From MTP4 sp9310u (lineage in GTDB: Archaea > Halobacteriota > Methanosarcinia > Methanosarcinales > Methanosarcinaceae): 64,000 nucleotides of DNA. The notes beneath the pieces were generated by a model. It searched no databases. It was not told where the DNA came from and saw only the letters and a list, made by a program, of their open reading frames with translations. Made by a program: the position numbers and the translations under genes. Below, piece by piece: positions 16,724 to 25,561 of the stretch. Location of the stretch: positions 1 to 64,000 of the forward strand of contig DAOUSW010000003.1 of assembly GCA_030627005.1 (NCBI GenBank), read 5' to 3'. The first letter of the stretch is position 1, and the number at the start of each line of letters is the position of its first letter.

Positions 16724-16860
16724 TAAAAAAGAGATTCCAAAAAAAGAGATTCCAAAAAAGGAGATTCCAAAAAAGGAGATTCCAAAAAAAGAGATTCCAA
16801 AAAAGGAGATTCCAAAAAAGGAGATTCCAAAAAAAGAGATCCCAAAAAAAGAGATCCCAA
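16724..16860 (+). repeat. 15-bp tandem repeat between methyltransferase 1 and binding protein 1
   Basis: About nine copies of AAAAAAGAGATTCCA with G/A and T/C variants fill the gap exactly. Several copies contain AAGGAGAT, resembling a Shine-Dalgarno. The last copy abuts the ATG of the binding protein. A frame through the array would give a KKRFQ repeat peptide, but it has no family match. Confidence 0.93.
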
Positions 16861-16861
16861 G

Positions 16862-18448
16862 ATGAAGGAAAAAAACACCCCCCTGTGTATATTTCTTATA
16901 ACCTTACTGGTCTGCGCCTCACTGCTAAGCTCCGGATGCACCGGCACGGAAGGAAGCGAGGTAACAGAAGAAAACCCCGGTTCGAATACGCTGGTGCTCG
17001 GAGAGATGTGGGAAATCGACTCGATCAACGCCGCGGACGGAGATGGCGGGACCCTGATCTGTGAAAAGGCTGCCATTACCGAAACCCTGGTTGGAGCAAA
17101 ACCCGACTTTTCCTTAAAACCCGGACTTGCAACGTCCTGGGAACAGCTCGACGAAAACATCTGGGAATTCAAGCTCAGAAATGACGTATTTTTCCATGAC
17201 GGCAGCAAAATGACTGCAGAGGAAGTCAAGGACTCCCTGGAAAACGTTATTGCAGAAAACCCGAGGGTCGATTCAATGCTCAAAATCGCTTCCATGGAAG
17301 TTGTTGACGACTATACCCTCAGGATCGAAACTTCCGAACTCAACCCCATCCTTCCAGGAGTCCTGCACTACCCGGACACTGCCGTAATAAGCCCCTCGTC
17401 CTTTAACGAAGCCGGAGAATACGTAAAACCTGTTGGGACAGGCCCGTATAAGTTTGAGTCCTTTGACGAACAGACCCGGGTTCTCACAGTCGTGAAGAAC
17501 GAAAACTGGTGGGGAGGAGAAGTGGGCCTTGACAGAATGGTCCTGAAAGGGATGCCAGACCCGAACACCCGGGCAATGGCAATCGAAAACGGGGAACTGG
17601 ATTTTACCGTGGACGTGCTCTACAGTGAAACTGACCGGATAAACAAGCTTGAGGGCATCAATGTGGAGAAATACAAGACCCCGAGAGTGTACAAAATAGA
17701 CGTAAACCTCGGAAACGAACCTCTTGAGGACGTCAGGGTCAGACAGGCAATGTCCTGTGCCATTGACAGATATGAAATAACGGAACACATCCTCTACAAA
17801 GTGGGGGAACCTGCCGCCGGCCCCTTCCTTCCGTCAATGGTCTGGGCAAATAAGGACCTTCAGCCCTATACCAGGGACCTTGAAAAAGCCGACGAGCTCC
17901 TCACGGAAGCAGGCTGGGTGGACACGGACGGAGATGGGATCAGGGATAAGGACGGCAAAACCCTCAGACTTAACCTCCTGACATACTCTGCAAGACCGGG
18001 GCTGCCCCCCATGGCCCAGGCAATGGCCGCCCAGCTAAAAGAAGCTGGTATTGATGTGGAAACCGAGGTTCTCGAGATGGGGGCCATATACGACAGAAGA
18101 GAGAAAGGAAACTGGGACCTCTACCTTGCAGCCTATAACATAGCAATGGTCCCTGACCCCGAATATGTCCTGAGCAACTGGTACATGACCGGAGGGCCTG
18201 ACAACGGTCCGGGGTATTCCAACCCTGAGGTCGACTCCCTGATAATGGACGCAAGGAAGCTTACCGACCTTGAAGAGCGTTATCAAAAGTTCAACGAGGT
18301 AGAAGCAATCGTGTACGAAGAACAGCCGATGATCATCGTGGCTTACTACGGCTGTGCCATCGTGAAGAAGGACTATGTGAAGGGCTATGTCTTTGACCCG
18401 ACCGCTCACGACTACCGCATAAATGCGGACATGTACATCGAAAAGTAA
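16862..18448 (+). CDS. peptide/nickel-type ABC transporter solute-binding lipoprotein 1
   Basis: A 528-residue family 5 extracellular binding protein (DppA/OppA/NikA type). The lipoprotein signal ends at Cys26 (LLSSGCTG). Conserved landmarks include LVLGEMWEIDSINAA, LKPGLATSWEQLDENIWEFK, PVGTGPYKFESFD, the DPNTRAMAIENGE strand and RQAMSCAIDR. It shares long identical stretches with the second binding protein at 22964-24562. It is followed by a hairpin with a T run and then by the permease genes. Substrate could be peptides, nickel or a metal chelate; the sequence does not decide. Confidence 0.92.
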   Translation: MKEKNTPLCIFLITLLVCASLLSSGCTGTEGSEVTEENPGSNTLVLGEMWEIDSINAADGDGGTLICEKAAITETLVGAKPDFSLKPGLATSWEQLDENIWEFKLRNDVFFHDGSKMTAEEVKDSLENVIAENPRVDSMLKIASMEVVDDYTLRIETSELNPILPGVLHYPDTAVISPSSFNEAGEYVKPVGTGPYKFESFDEQTRVLTVVKNENWWGGEVGLDRMVLKGMPDPNTRAMAIENGELDFTVDVLYSETDRINKLEGINVEKYKTPRVYKIDVNLGNEPLEDVRVRQAMSCAIDRYEITEHILYKVGEPAAGPFLPSMVWANKDLQPYTRDLEKADELLTEAGWVDTDGDGIRDKDGKTLRLNLLTYSARPGLPPMAQAMAAQLKEAGIDVETEVLEMGAIYDRREKGNWDLYLAAYNIAMVPDPEYVLSNWYMTGGPDNGPGYSNPEVDSLIMDARKLTDLEERYQKFNEVEAIVYEEQPMIIVAYYGCAIVKKDYVKGYVFDPTAHDYRINADMYIEK

Positions 18449-18486
18449 AACTCGAAAAGCAAAGCCGGAGGAAAGGGAAAGAAACT

Positions 18487-18519
18487 GCGGGCACGAGGTT
18501 TCATGCCTGCCTCTTTTTT
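18487..18519 (+). terminator. hairpin with T run between binding protein and permease genes
   Basis: GCGGGCA pairs with TGCCTGC (one G-U) around a 10-base loop and is followed shortly by TTTTTT. It may terminate most transcripts after the binding protein, giving the usual excess of binding protein over permease. Confidence 0.5.
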
Positions 18520-18602
18520 CAGTCCCCCGGACCAGAACTCCAAAAAGAACCATGCGGGCGGGCAGGGGCACTGATGCAACCTGCCGGCCTTGAGGAGGAA
18601 GC

Positions 18603-19544
18603 ATGAGATATTTTTTGAAAAGGCTCGGGTTCATGGCGCTAACTGTTTTTGCGGCCTGTGCCCTGACCTTTTTCCTTATGAACGTGATTCCCGGGGGTAC
18701 CGCCGAACTGATCCTGAAGCACACCTTCGTGGGCCTGGAAGAAAGCGCAACCGAAGAACAGCTTAACCAGATTTCAAGCCGCTACAACCTGGACGACCCC
18801 CTCTACCTGCAGTTTTTCAGGTGGGTGAAGGCCGCTATCGCAGGGGAGGGTATCGGGACTTCCTACGTTTTTAGGAAACCGGTCCTTTACCTCCTGGCCC
18901 TGCGCCTGCCGGCAACCATCCAGCTTGCAGGGGCAAGTATGGCAATCGCAGTGCTGGCGGGAGTGAGCCTCGGGATATATTCGGCGCTTCGGGAAAACAG
19001 GATTTCCGACCACATTCTCAGGGTTGCGACCCTCTTTGGGGTTTCCATGCCCTGTTTCTGGGTAGCCCTGCTTTTAATCCTGGTATTTTCCCTGAAACTG
19101 AAACTTGTCCCGGTGGCAGGGTACGGGAGCCTGGAAAACCTGTTCCTGCCGGCAGTAGCCCTTTCCCTCCATTCCATGGCAGCGGTCATGAGGGTCACCC
19201 GGACAAGCATGCTCGAGACCCTGGGGCAGGAGTATATCAGGTTTGCAAAAGCCAAGGGGCTCCCCCTGAGGAAGATCATAAGCCGGCATGCCCTGAAAAA
19301 CGCCATGCTTCCCGTGGTCACGGTAATCGGGTTCCAGATGGGAAACCTGCTTGGGGGAACCATTGAGATCGAGAAGATCTTCGCCTGGCCGGGGATAGGG
19401 AGCCTCCTTGTGGACTCGATCTCAGCCAGGGACCTGCCTGTTGTCCAGGGCTGCGTGCTTGCAATCGTAAGCATGTTCCTCTTCGTAAATTTCCTTATAG
19501 ATATGCTCTATACGCGTCTTGACCCGCGGATAAGGTACGGTTGA
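18603..19544 (+). CDS. peptide/nickel-type ABC transporter permease (DppB/NikB-like)
   Basis: A 313-residue membrane protein with the signature N-terminus RYFLKRLGFMALTVF and about six hydrophobic helices. The EAA loop (YIRFAKAKGLPLRKIISRHA, LKNAMLPVVTVIG) is the ATPase contact and is typical of DppB/NikB. The tail LYTRLDPRIRYG closes the family. GAGGAGGAA precedes the ATG. The next permease begins 4 bases after its stop. Confidence 0.94.
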   Translation: MRYFLKRLGFMALTVFAACALTFFLMNVIPGGTAELILKHTFVGLEESATEEQLNQISSRYNLDDPLYLQFFRWVKAAIAGEGIGTSYVFRKPVLYLLALRLPATIQLAGASMAIAVLAGVSLGIYSALRENRISDHILRVATLFGVSMPCFWVALLLILVFSLKLKLVPVAGYGSLENLFLPAVALSLHSMAAVMRVTRTSMLETLGQEYIRFAKAKGLPLRKIISRHALKNAMLPVVTVIGFQMGNLLGGTIEIEKIFAWPGIGSLLVDSISARDLPVVQGCVLAIVSMFLFVNFLIDMLYTRLDPRIRYG

Positions 19545-19548
19545 TACC

Positions 19549-20454
19549 ATGGATAACGTTTTTGCTGACAGATTCAGGAGAGAAGACTTTTTGCCGCAAC
19601 CTGGGGAATACGGCGGCGATTTTGTAAAAAGAGTCTTCCAGAGAAAGGACATGCTTTTTGCCCTGGCCGCGCTTGTGCTTTTTGCAGGAGTTGCCCTTTT
19701 TGCCCCCCTGCTCTCTCCTTACGACCCAAATGCAATCGACCTCAAGAACAAGAACCTCGGCCCTTCCGAAGGCCACCTGCTGGGCACGGATTACCTGGGA
19801 AGAGACCTCCTGAGCAGGATACTCATAGGAGCCCGGATTTCCCTCTCCATCGCCTTCGGGGTGGTCCTCATTTCCCTGTTCGTGGGAATTGCCGCGGGCT
19901 GTGCGGCAGGCTACTACGGGGGGCTTGTGGACGAAAGCGTCTCCAGAGTCATAGACATCTTCCTCTCCTTCCCGGGCGTAATCTTTGCCCTGACCATCGT
20001 GGGAGTGCTCGGAAGCGGGGTTTTTAACCTGATGCTTGCCCTCTCGATTGTCCAGTGGGCAAGGTACGCACGGCTGATGCGGGGACAGGTCCTCACCCTC
20101 AAAAAACAGGAATTTGTCCTTTCCGCCGTGACAAGCGGTGCGGGGGACTTTCACATAATCCGGAGGCATATCGTGCCCAATGCCATCGCCCCCCTCCTCG
20201 TGCTTGCCACAATCGACCTGGGGCACGTCATCCTCTCCATCGCCACCTTAAGTTTCCTGGGGATCGGGCTGCCTGCCGATATTCCGGAATGGGGGGCAAT
20301 GCTTTCCGCAGGAAAGGAGTTCATGAGGACGGCCCCTCACCAGACTATCTTCCCGGGGCTTGCCATCACCTTCGTTGTTGTAATATTCAGCATCCTGGGA
20401 GACGGTATCCGGGACATCCTGGACCCGCATCATGAAGGAGGGGAGATGTATTGA
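19549..20454 (+). CDS. peptide/nickel-type ABC transporter permease (DppC/NikC-like)
   Basis: A 301-residue permease. After a 35-residue cytoplasmic lead, the family features appear: LLSPYDPNAIDL, then LLGTDYLGRDLLSRIL, a membrane domain, and the EAA loop GDFHIIRRHIVPNAIAPLLV. The ending DGIRDILDP is standard. Its TGA overlaps the TTG start of the following ATPase gene. Confidence 0.94.
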   Translation: MDNVFADRFRREDFLPQPGEYGGDFVKRVFQRKDMLFALAALVLFAGVALFAPLLSPYDPNAIDLKNKNLGPSEGHLLGTDYLGRDLLSRILIGARISLSIAFGVVLISLFVGIAAGCAAGYYGGLVDESVSRVIDIFLSFPGVIFALTIVGVLGSGVFNLMLALSIVQWARYARLMRGQVLTLKKQEFVLSAVTSGAGDFHIIRRHIVPNAIAPLLVLATIDLGHVILSIATLSFLGIGLPADIPEWGAMLSAGKEFMRTAPHQTIFPGLAITFVVVIFSILGDGIRDILDPHHEGGEMY

Positions 20455-21392
20455 ACCTGCTTGAAATAAGAGAGCTCTCCGTGGAATTTCCCGCCGGGGA
20501 AGGCAGCGTAAAAGCAGTCTCAGGAGTATCTTTTGACATCAGGGAAGGGGAAACCTTCGGGATAATAGGGGAAAGCGGATCAGGAAAATCCGTTGTAGGG
20601 CTTGCCCTGCTCAGGCTCCTCCCGGCAAATGCCAGGATTTCCGGAAACGTTTGCTTTGTCGGAAAGGACATCTTTTCCCTGGAGCCCTCCGAACTCCGGA
20701 AAATCCGGGGAAAACGTATATCCCTGATGCCCCAGAACCCCGCAGGAGCCCTGAACCCGGCCCTGAAAAACGGGCTTCAGATAGGAGAAGTGTTTGAGAG
20801 GTGAGGGATTGAGAAAAAAGAGGGAATGAAAAAAGCCCTTGGCCTCATGAAAAAACTCTTTTTGCAGGACCCGGAAAAACTCTGCGGCCTTTACCCCCAC
20901 CAGCTTTCGGGAGGGATGAGGCAGCGGCTGATTGCGGCCATGTCCCTTTCCTTCGAGCCCGAACTTTTGATCGCGGACGAGCCTACAAAAGGGCTGGACC
21001 CGGAAGCCAGGGCAGGAGCCGTGGAACTGTTCACGAAAATAAAAAACGAATACGGTAAGACCATGCTCCTGATCACCCACGACCTTGACCTGGCCCATGA
21101 GGTCTGCGACAGGGTGGCTGTAATGTATGCAGGGGAGGTCGTGGAGCTGGACGAAGCTTCAAAAATCCTGCATTCTCCGGGGCACCCCTACACAAAAGGG
21201 CTTATCCGGGCTCATCCCCGAAACGGGCTTGTTCCCCTGAGCGGGCAGAGCCCGAGCCGCATAAAGCTTCCGGAAGGCTGTTTTTACCATGAGCGGTGCA
21301 GGTACGCAGCCGTTGAGTGTTCCAGGAGGCATCCGGAAATGCAAAACCATAAAGGGGGAGGGATCAGGTGCCATCTCCGGTCCTTGCAGTAA
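20451..21392 (+). pseudogene. DppD/OppD-like ABC ATPase with in-frame TGA
   Basis: Read through, the frame encodes 312 sense residues of a DppD-type ATPase, but codon 118 (20802-20804) is TGA. The part before it has Walker A GESGSGKS and the Q-loop LMPQNPAGALNP; the part after it has the signature LSGGM, Walker B LLIADEP, the switch histidine LLITHD and the Cys-rich C-terminus (CFYHERCRYAAVEC) typical of oligopeptide ATPases. The flanks read EVFER-stop-GIEKKEGMKKA, so a TGG to TGA change is the simplest explanation. Without readthrough, Walker A and the signature are split onto two fragments. A TTG start overlaps the dppC-like stop, with AGGAGG upstream. Either a recent inactivating mutation or a sequence error. 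Confidence 0.85.
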
Positions 21393-22096
21393 ACGGCCTG
21401 AAAATGAGCTTTGGAGCTGCCGAGGTGTTCAAAAACATCAGTTTCTCGGTAGCTCCCGGAGAAACCATGGGGCTATTCGGGAAAAGCGGGTCCGGAAAGA
21501 CCACTATCGGCCGGTGTATAGTCGGACTTGAGAAACCCACGGAAGGGGAAATCCTTGTCCACGGGAAAAATATCCTGTCCATGGGCAAAAAAGAGTTCCG
21601 GGACCTGCGCCCGAAAATCCAGATGATTTTCCAGCACCCGGAAACGTCCCTTGGCCCCAGGATGAAAGCCTTTGACAGCCTGGTAGAACCTCTCCGGGTC
21701 CGGACCGGGCTCAAAAAAGCCGAACTCCTGGAAAAGGGCGAGGAGCTGGCAGAGCTGACCGGACTTCGCCCGGAACACCTGGCCCGCTACCCGAACCAGC
21801 TCAGCGGGGGAGAGATCCAGAGGGTGGTACTTGCCAGGATTATGTCCCTATCTCCGGATTTTGTGGTTGCTGACGAACCCACTTCCATGCTCGACGTCTC
21901 GGTCCAGGCCCAGATCCTGCGCCTCATGCAAAAAGTCCAGAGGGAAACGGGAGTCTCCTACCTGCTGATCTCCCACGACCTCGACGTCCTGAGGAAGGTC
22001 TGCCACAGGATCGCCTACCTGGAAAACGGAAACATAGCTTCTATTGAAGATGTCAGGAAAAAAGAGGTATCAAAACATGCCCGTTCAAGAAAATAA
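21368..22096 (+). CDS. DppF/OppF-like ABC ATPase
   Basis: A 242-residue ATPase, the partner of the interrupted one. Walker A GKSGSGKTT is near 36-44, then QMIFQHPETSLGPRM, the signature LSGGE, Walker B FVVADEPTSMLDVS and LLISHD. A GTG start is chosen for the strong GGGGGAGGG site and the 25-base overlap with the previous gene. The C-terminal oligopeptide-specific extension is short. The second methyltransferase gene begins inside its last 20 bases. Confidence 0.92.
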   Translation: MPSPVLAVNGLKMSFGAAEVFKNISFSVAPGETMGLFGKSGSGKTTIGRCIVGLEKPTEGEILVHGKNILSMGKKEFRDLRPKIQMIFQHPETSLGPRMKAFDSLVEPLRVRTGLKKAELLEKGEELAELTGLRPEHLARYPNQLSGGEIQRVVLARIMSLSPDFVVADEPTSMLDVSVQAQILRLMQKVQRETGVSYLLISHDLDVLRKVCHRIAYLENGNIASIEDVRKKEVSKHARSRK

Positions 22097-22838
22097 GATC
22101 AAACAGAACATTGCCCGGATCTGGGACGTCTCGTCCGAAACATACGACAGCCACGAAGGACATGGGATCCAGACCGAAACAGAAAAAGAAGCCTGGAAAC
22201 AGCTCTTCAAAAACCTCCTTCCCCCCGGCCGGCTGGAGGTGCTCGACGTGGGCTGCGGGACCTGTGAAATAGGACTCATGTTTGCGGAAATGGGCCACCG
22301 CGTAACAGGGCTTGACCTTTCGGAAAAAATGCTTGAAAAAGCGAGGGTAAAGGCAACCGTGAAAGGGTTTGACACCACCTTCAGGAAGGGAGATGCCGAA
22401 ATTCCGCCTTTTGAGGCGCAAACATTCGACGTCGTTGTCAACCGCCACCTCCTCTGGACCCTTCCGCATCCGGACATCGCGATTCAAAACTGGAAAAGGG
22501 TGCTAAAGGAGGGGGGAGTGCTTCTGGTAGTCGATGGGGTCTGGAACGACGGCTCACTCGAAACCAAAATGAGGAGACTTGCAAGCGACCTCTGCACCCT
22601 GCTAGTCGAGAAGAGAAATCCCCGGAAAGGGTACTACTCAAGGGAGATCAACAGCGAGCTGCCAAACCCTCGCGGGGCTCCCCCGGAAAAAACGCTTGAT
22701 TACTTCAGGGCAGCCAGCTTCAAAAATGTAGGGGACCTGGACCTGAAAGATATTATCGATCTCCAGAAAAGGACGATGCCTTTCAGGAAACGGATAGCCT
22801 TCGATTACAAATATCATCTGATCTACGGGGAAAAATAA
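22077..22838 (+). CDS. class I SAM-dependent methyltransferase (second of two)
   Basis: A 253-residue homologue of the methyltransferase at 15944. It shares the RIWDVSSETYDSHEGHGIQ start, VGCGTCEIGLMFAEMGHRVT motif I region (Cys replaces Gly/Glu after GCGT), the VVNRHLLWTLPHP motif and the RNPRKGYYS segment. The ATG at 22077 follows AGAGGT and overlaps the ATPase gene, so it is translationally coupled to the transporter. This coupling is the best evidence that the methyltransferases and transporter act together. Confidence 0.88.
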   Translation: MPVQENKIKQNIARIWDVSSETYDSHEGHGIQTETEKEAWKQLFKNLLPPGRLEVLDVGCGTCEIGLMFAEMGHRVTGLDLSEKMLEKARVKATVKGFDTTFRKGDAEIPPFEAQTFDVVVNRHLLWTLPHPDIAIQNWKRVLKEGGVLLVVDGVWNDGSLETKMRRLASDLCTLLVEKRNPRKGYYSREINSELPNPRGAPPEKTLDYFRAASFKNVGDLDLKDIIDLQKRTMPFRKRIAFDYKYHLIYGEK

Positions 22839-22840
22839 TC

Positions 22841-22953
22841 CCGGAAGAACTTGAGGAAAAAAGAATTCCTGAAGAGCTTGAGGAAAAAAGAATTCCTGAA
22901 GAGCTTGAGGAGAAAAAGAATTCTGGAAGAACTTGAGGAGAAAAATTCTGGAA
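22841..22953 (+). repeat. 27-bp tandem repeat between methyltransferase 2 and binding protein 2
   Basis: Four copies of a unit of about 27 bases (CCTGAAGAGCTTGAGGAAAA then AAGAATT, with variants) fill the gap. It occupies the same place as the 15-bp array in the first methyltransferase/binding-protein module, though the units are unrelated. Confidence 0.92.
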
Positions 22954-22963
22954 GGGAGATTCC

Positions 22964-24562
22964 ATGAAAACAGTGAAAACCGCGAAAACAGGACCTTCGA
23001 AAAAAGGGACTTTAATCCTTACGCTTATGCTTGCCCTCTTCATCCTGACCGCATCCCTCTGCAGTTCGGGCTGCACGGGTTCGGCCGGGGAGGGGGAAGG
23101 CGAGGCAGGAGAATCAAAATCCTCACCTTCACCCGAAGACGGCGGAGAAAAAACCCTTACAATGGGAGTTATGTGGGCAGTCCAGAGCATTGACCCCCTC
23201 GTCTGCGAAGAGACAAACGAACTTGTTACCGAGTACCTGGTAAAATGCAATAACGACTTCTCCTTAAAACCCTACCTTGCAACCTCCTGGGAAGCAGTTG
23301 ACAGCAATACCTGGGAATTCAAACTGAGAGAAGACGTGCTCTTCAGCAACGGAAACCCGTTTACGGCCGAAGACGTGAAGTTTTCCCTGAGATGGGACAT
23401 CGAGCACAATAACAAACTCGCCCAGCTGACAAAGATCGAAAGCATTGACGTGCTGGACGAGCATACCCTGCAAATCCGCACAACAGAGACAAATCCCGTT
23501 CTGCCCGAAACCCTGCACTATTCAAAAGCCGCAATCTTCAGCCCGAAATCCATAGAAAACGGGGAGATGGGAGTGCCGATCGGGACAGGGCCTTTTAAAA
23601 TCGAGTCCTATGACGACCTGGACTATACCCTCGTGTTTGTTAAGAACGAAAACTGGGGGGGAGGGGAACCCGGGCTGGACAGGGTCATTTTCAGGACAGT
23701 GGAAGACCCGAATACCCGGGCAATGGCAATCGAAAGCGGGGAAATCGATTACACTCTTGATGTCCCCTACAACGAAGTGGACCGACTGGACGCCCTTCCC
23801 GGGATCACGGTTGAGAGGTTCAACACGGCCAACGAGTACATCCTGGAGATGAACGCAAAGCGAGAAGCTCTTTCCGACAAAAAGGTCAGGCAGGCTCTCT
23901 CTTACGGGATTGACAGGGAAGAAATGGTTGAAAACGTGCTCTTTGAGGTAGGGAGACCTGCCACAGGAATATTCCTCCCGGAGATGCACTGGGTAAACCG
24001 GGACCTTGAACCCTATCCCTACGACCCCGAAAAAGCGAAAGAGCTGCTTTCCGAAGCCGGATGGACCGATTCCGACGGGGATGGGATAAGGGATAAAGCC
24101 GGAGAGAGCCTGACCCTGAGCCTTCTGACCTACCCTAACCGCCCGGGGCTTCCACCCATAGGGGAAGCAATGGCAGCCCAGTACAGGGAACTTGGAATTG
24201 GCGTAAGGTATGAAGTGATGGAATGGGGCGGGATCTCGGACAGGCTGAAAGAAGGCGACTGGGACCTCTTGCTCTCGACCATGGGAGTCTCGAATGTCGC
24301 GGACCCGAGCTACGTCTTCAACGACATGTACATGACAGGCGGAGACGGTAACCGGGGAGGGTACTCAAACCCCGAACTTGATGCCATGATCACAGAGGCA
24401 AACGGAATCGCAGACCCCGACCTGCGCTATTCGAAATTCGATGAGGTCCAGGCATATGTGCACGAAGAACAGCCCATCGTCCCCGTCTGCTACTACGGCT
24501 GTGCGGTGGCCAGGAAAGACTCGGTCAAGGGCCTTGTCTTCGATACCACGGTGCACGGGTAA
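22964..24562 (+). CDS. peptide/nickel-type ABC transporter solute-binding lipoprotein 2, premature stop near C-terminus
   Basis: A 532-residue family 5 binding protein, paralogous to the one at 16862. The lipobox is SSGC at about residue 37, followed by a Gly/Glu/Ser-rich linker. Landmarks match: LKPYLATSWEAVDSNTWEFK, PIGTGPFKIESYD, EDPNTRAMAIESGE, RQALSYGIDR. It ends TTVHG then TAA, but the same frame continues FLDPEMYIKSQS to a TAA at 24599-24601. That tail aligns with YRINADMYIEK of paralogue 1, so the TAA replaces a tyrosine codon. Loss of 13 residues may be tolerated. The following 24602-24780 gap is A-rich with AAACAAAAACAG-type drifted repeats. Confidence 0.9.
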   Translation: MKTVKTAKTGPSKKGTLILTLMLALFILTASLCSSGCTGSAGEGEGEAGESKSSPSPEDGGEKTLTMGVMWAVQSIDPLVCEETNELVTEYLVKCNNDFSLKPYLATSWEAVDSNTWEFKLREDVLFSNGNPFTAEDVKFSLRWDIEHNNKLAQLTKIESIDVLDEHTLQIRTTETNPVLPETLHYSKAAIFSPKSIENGEMGVPIGTGPFKIESYDDLDYTLVFVKNENWGGGEPGLDRVIFRTVEDPNTRAMAIESGEIDYTLDVPYNEVDRLDALPGITVERFNTANEYILEMNAKREALSDKKVRQALSYGIDREEMVENVLFEVGRPATGIFLPEMHWVNRDLEPYPYDPEKAKELLSEAGWTDSDGDGIRDKAGESLTLSLLTYPNRPGLPPIGEAMAAQYRELGIGVRYEVMEWGGISDRLKEGDWDLLLSTMGVSNVADPSYVFNDMYMTGGDGNRGGYSNPELDAMITEANGIADPDLRYSKFDEVQAYVHEEQPIVPVCYYGCAVARKDSVKGLVFDTTVHG

Positions 24563-24792
24563 TTCCTGGACCCTGAAATGTACATCAAAAGTCAGAGTTA
24601 AAGGGACCCTGAGCCAGAGAGAAACATAAAACAAGAAGAAAAAAGTAGCAAACAAAAACAGTAAAACAAAATCAGTAAACGGAAACAACAAAACAAAAAC
24701 AGCAAAACAAAAATAAATCTGAAAATATTTTAAGACAGAACTCCCGCTCAACAGGATGCCAGGAAAGGAGCTCTTATCTTTTTCTATGTGAC

Positions 24793-25479
24793 TCAGTTAT
24801 TCACGGCCTCCACAACAGCCGTCCTGTCCGCAATAACGTTCCGGCCTTCACTGTCAATGACCTTTAAGCTAATTTCAGACCCTGCCTTGAAACCGTAGTT
24901 ATCAGATGTATCCTCTACTCCCCCCACACTCACCTTGACGCTGGAATCAGAAGTGCCAATCGCACTGTCGTCCCCGCAAAGTACCAGCCTTTCCCCAACG
25001 TCCCAGAAACCGTCTTTGAGGACTGCTTCGTTTCGGGTTTCGTAGGCAGTATTTTTCTTTTCGGGACTAAGGTCGTGGTAAAAGACCAAAGTATCCCCTT
25101 CCAAGCGTGTTCCACTGCCGTCAGAGATGTTGCCCGTGAAGGCATTACCGTACCCGCTGATTCTAATAGATGTAGATTTCAGAGGTAGGGAGTCGCCCCC
25201 ATTATGTTCAAGCACGATAAAGTTTTCCTTGAACTTTGCCTTTTCATCCTTAGGCCCCCAGGGAAGTCCCCCCTCATAGAATTCAAGATCGATTTTTGCT
25301 ACAGGTGACTGGAAATTTGCGCCCCCCCGGGAGTTGTCAAAGAAACTGGACGCAGCTAACCCCACAAGTATGAACAAAATCATCAAAAGAATCAGGGAGC
25401 CTATTACCTGAACGGCAGCATTTGATCCCGACTTTGACGAAAAAAAGGATTTAAACCGAACTTGTATGCAGGCTTTCAT
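24793..25479 (-). CDS. type IV pilin-like protein
   Basis: A 228-residue protein. A basic lead with KSGSNAAVQVIGSLILLMIL and a following hydrophobic run match the archaeal type IV pilin N-terminal domain (class III signal peptide, cleaved by the EppA/PibD-type prepilin peptidase). The rest is a beta-rich extracellular domain (for example LDLEFYEGG-like and FIVLEHNGGDSLPL strands; the latter, with HxGGD, is typical of the archaeal DUF1628-type pilins). It probably forms adhesion pili or a pseudopilus. The gene stands alone on the minus strand, convergent with the binding-protein gene. Confidence 0.82.
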   Translation of the reverse strand: MKACIQVRFKSFFSSKSGSNAAVQVIGSLILLMILFILVGLAASSFFDNSRGGANFQSPVAKIDLEFYEGGLPWGPKDEKAKFKENFIVLEHNGGDSLPLKSTSIRISGYGNAFTGNISDGSGTRLEGDTLVFYHDLSPEKKNTAYETRNEAVLKDGFWDVGERLVLCGDDSAIGTSDSSVKVSVGGVEDTSDNYGFKAGSEISLKVIDSEGRNVIADRTAVVEAVNN

Positions 25480-25561
25480 TATAAGGATTTATAGACGAAC
25501 TGCAATAAATGAGTGGTGATTCCCATAAATATAAATTAAAGTCTATAAATCGAGGAGAAGG

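Noticed and set aside
16708..17064. Frame encoding KKRFQ repeats across the 15-bp array
   Set aside because: It is a translation of the minisatellite that then runs out of frame into the binding-protein gene.
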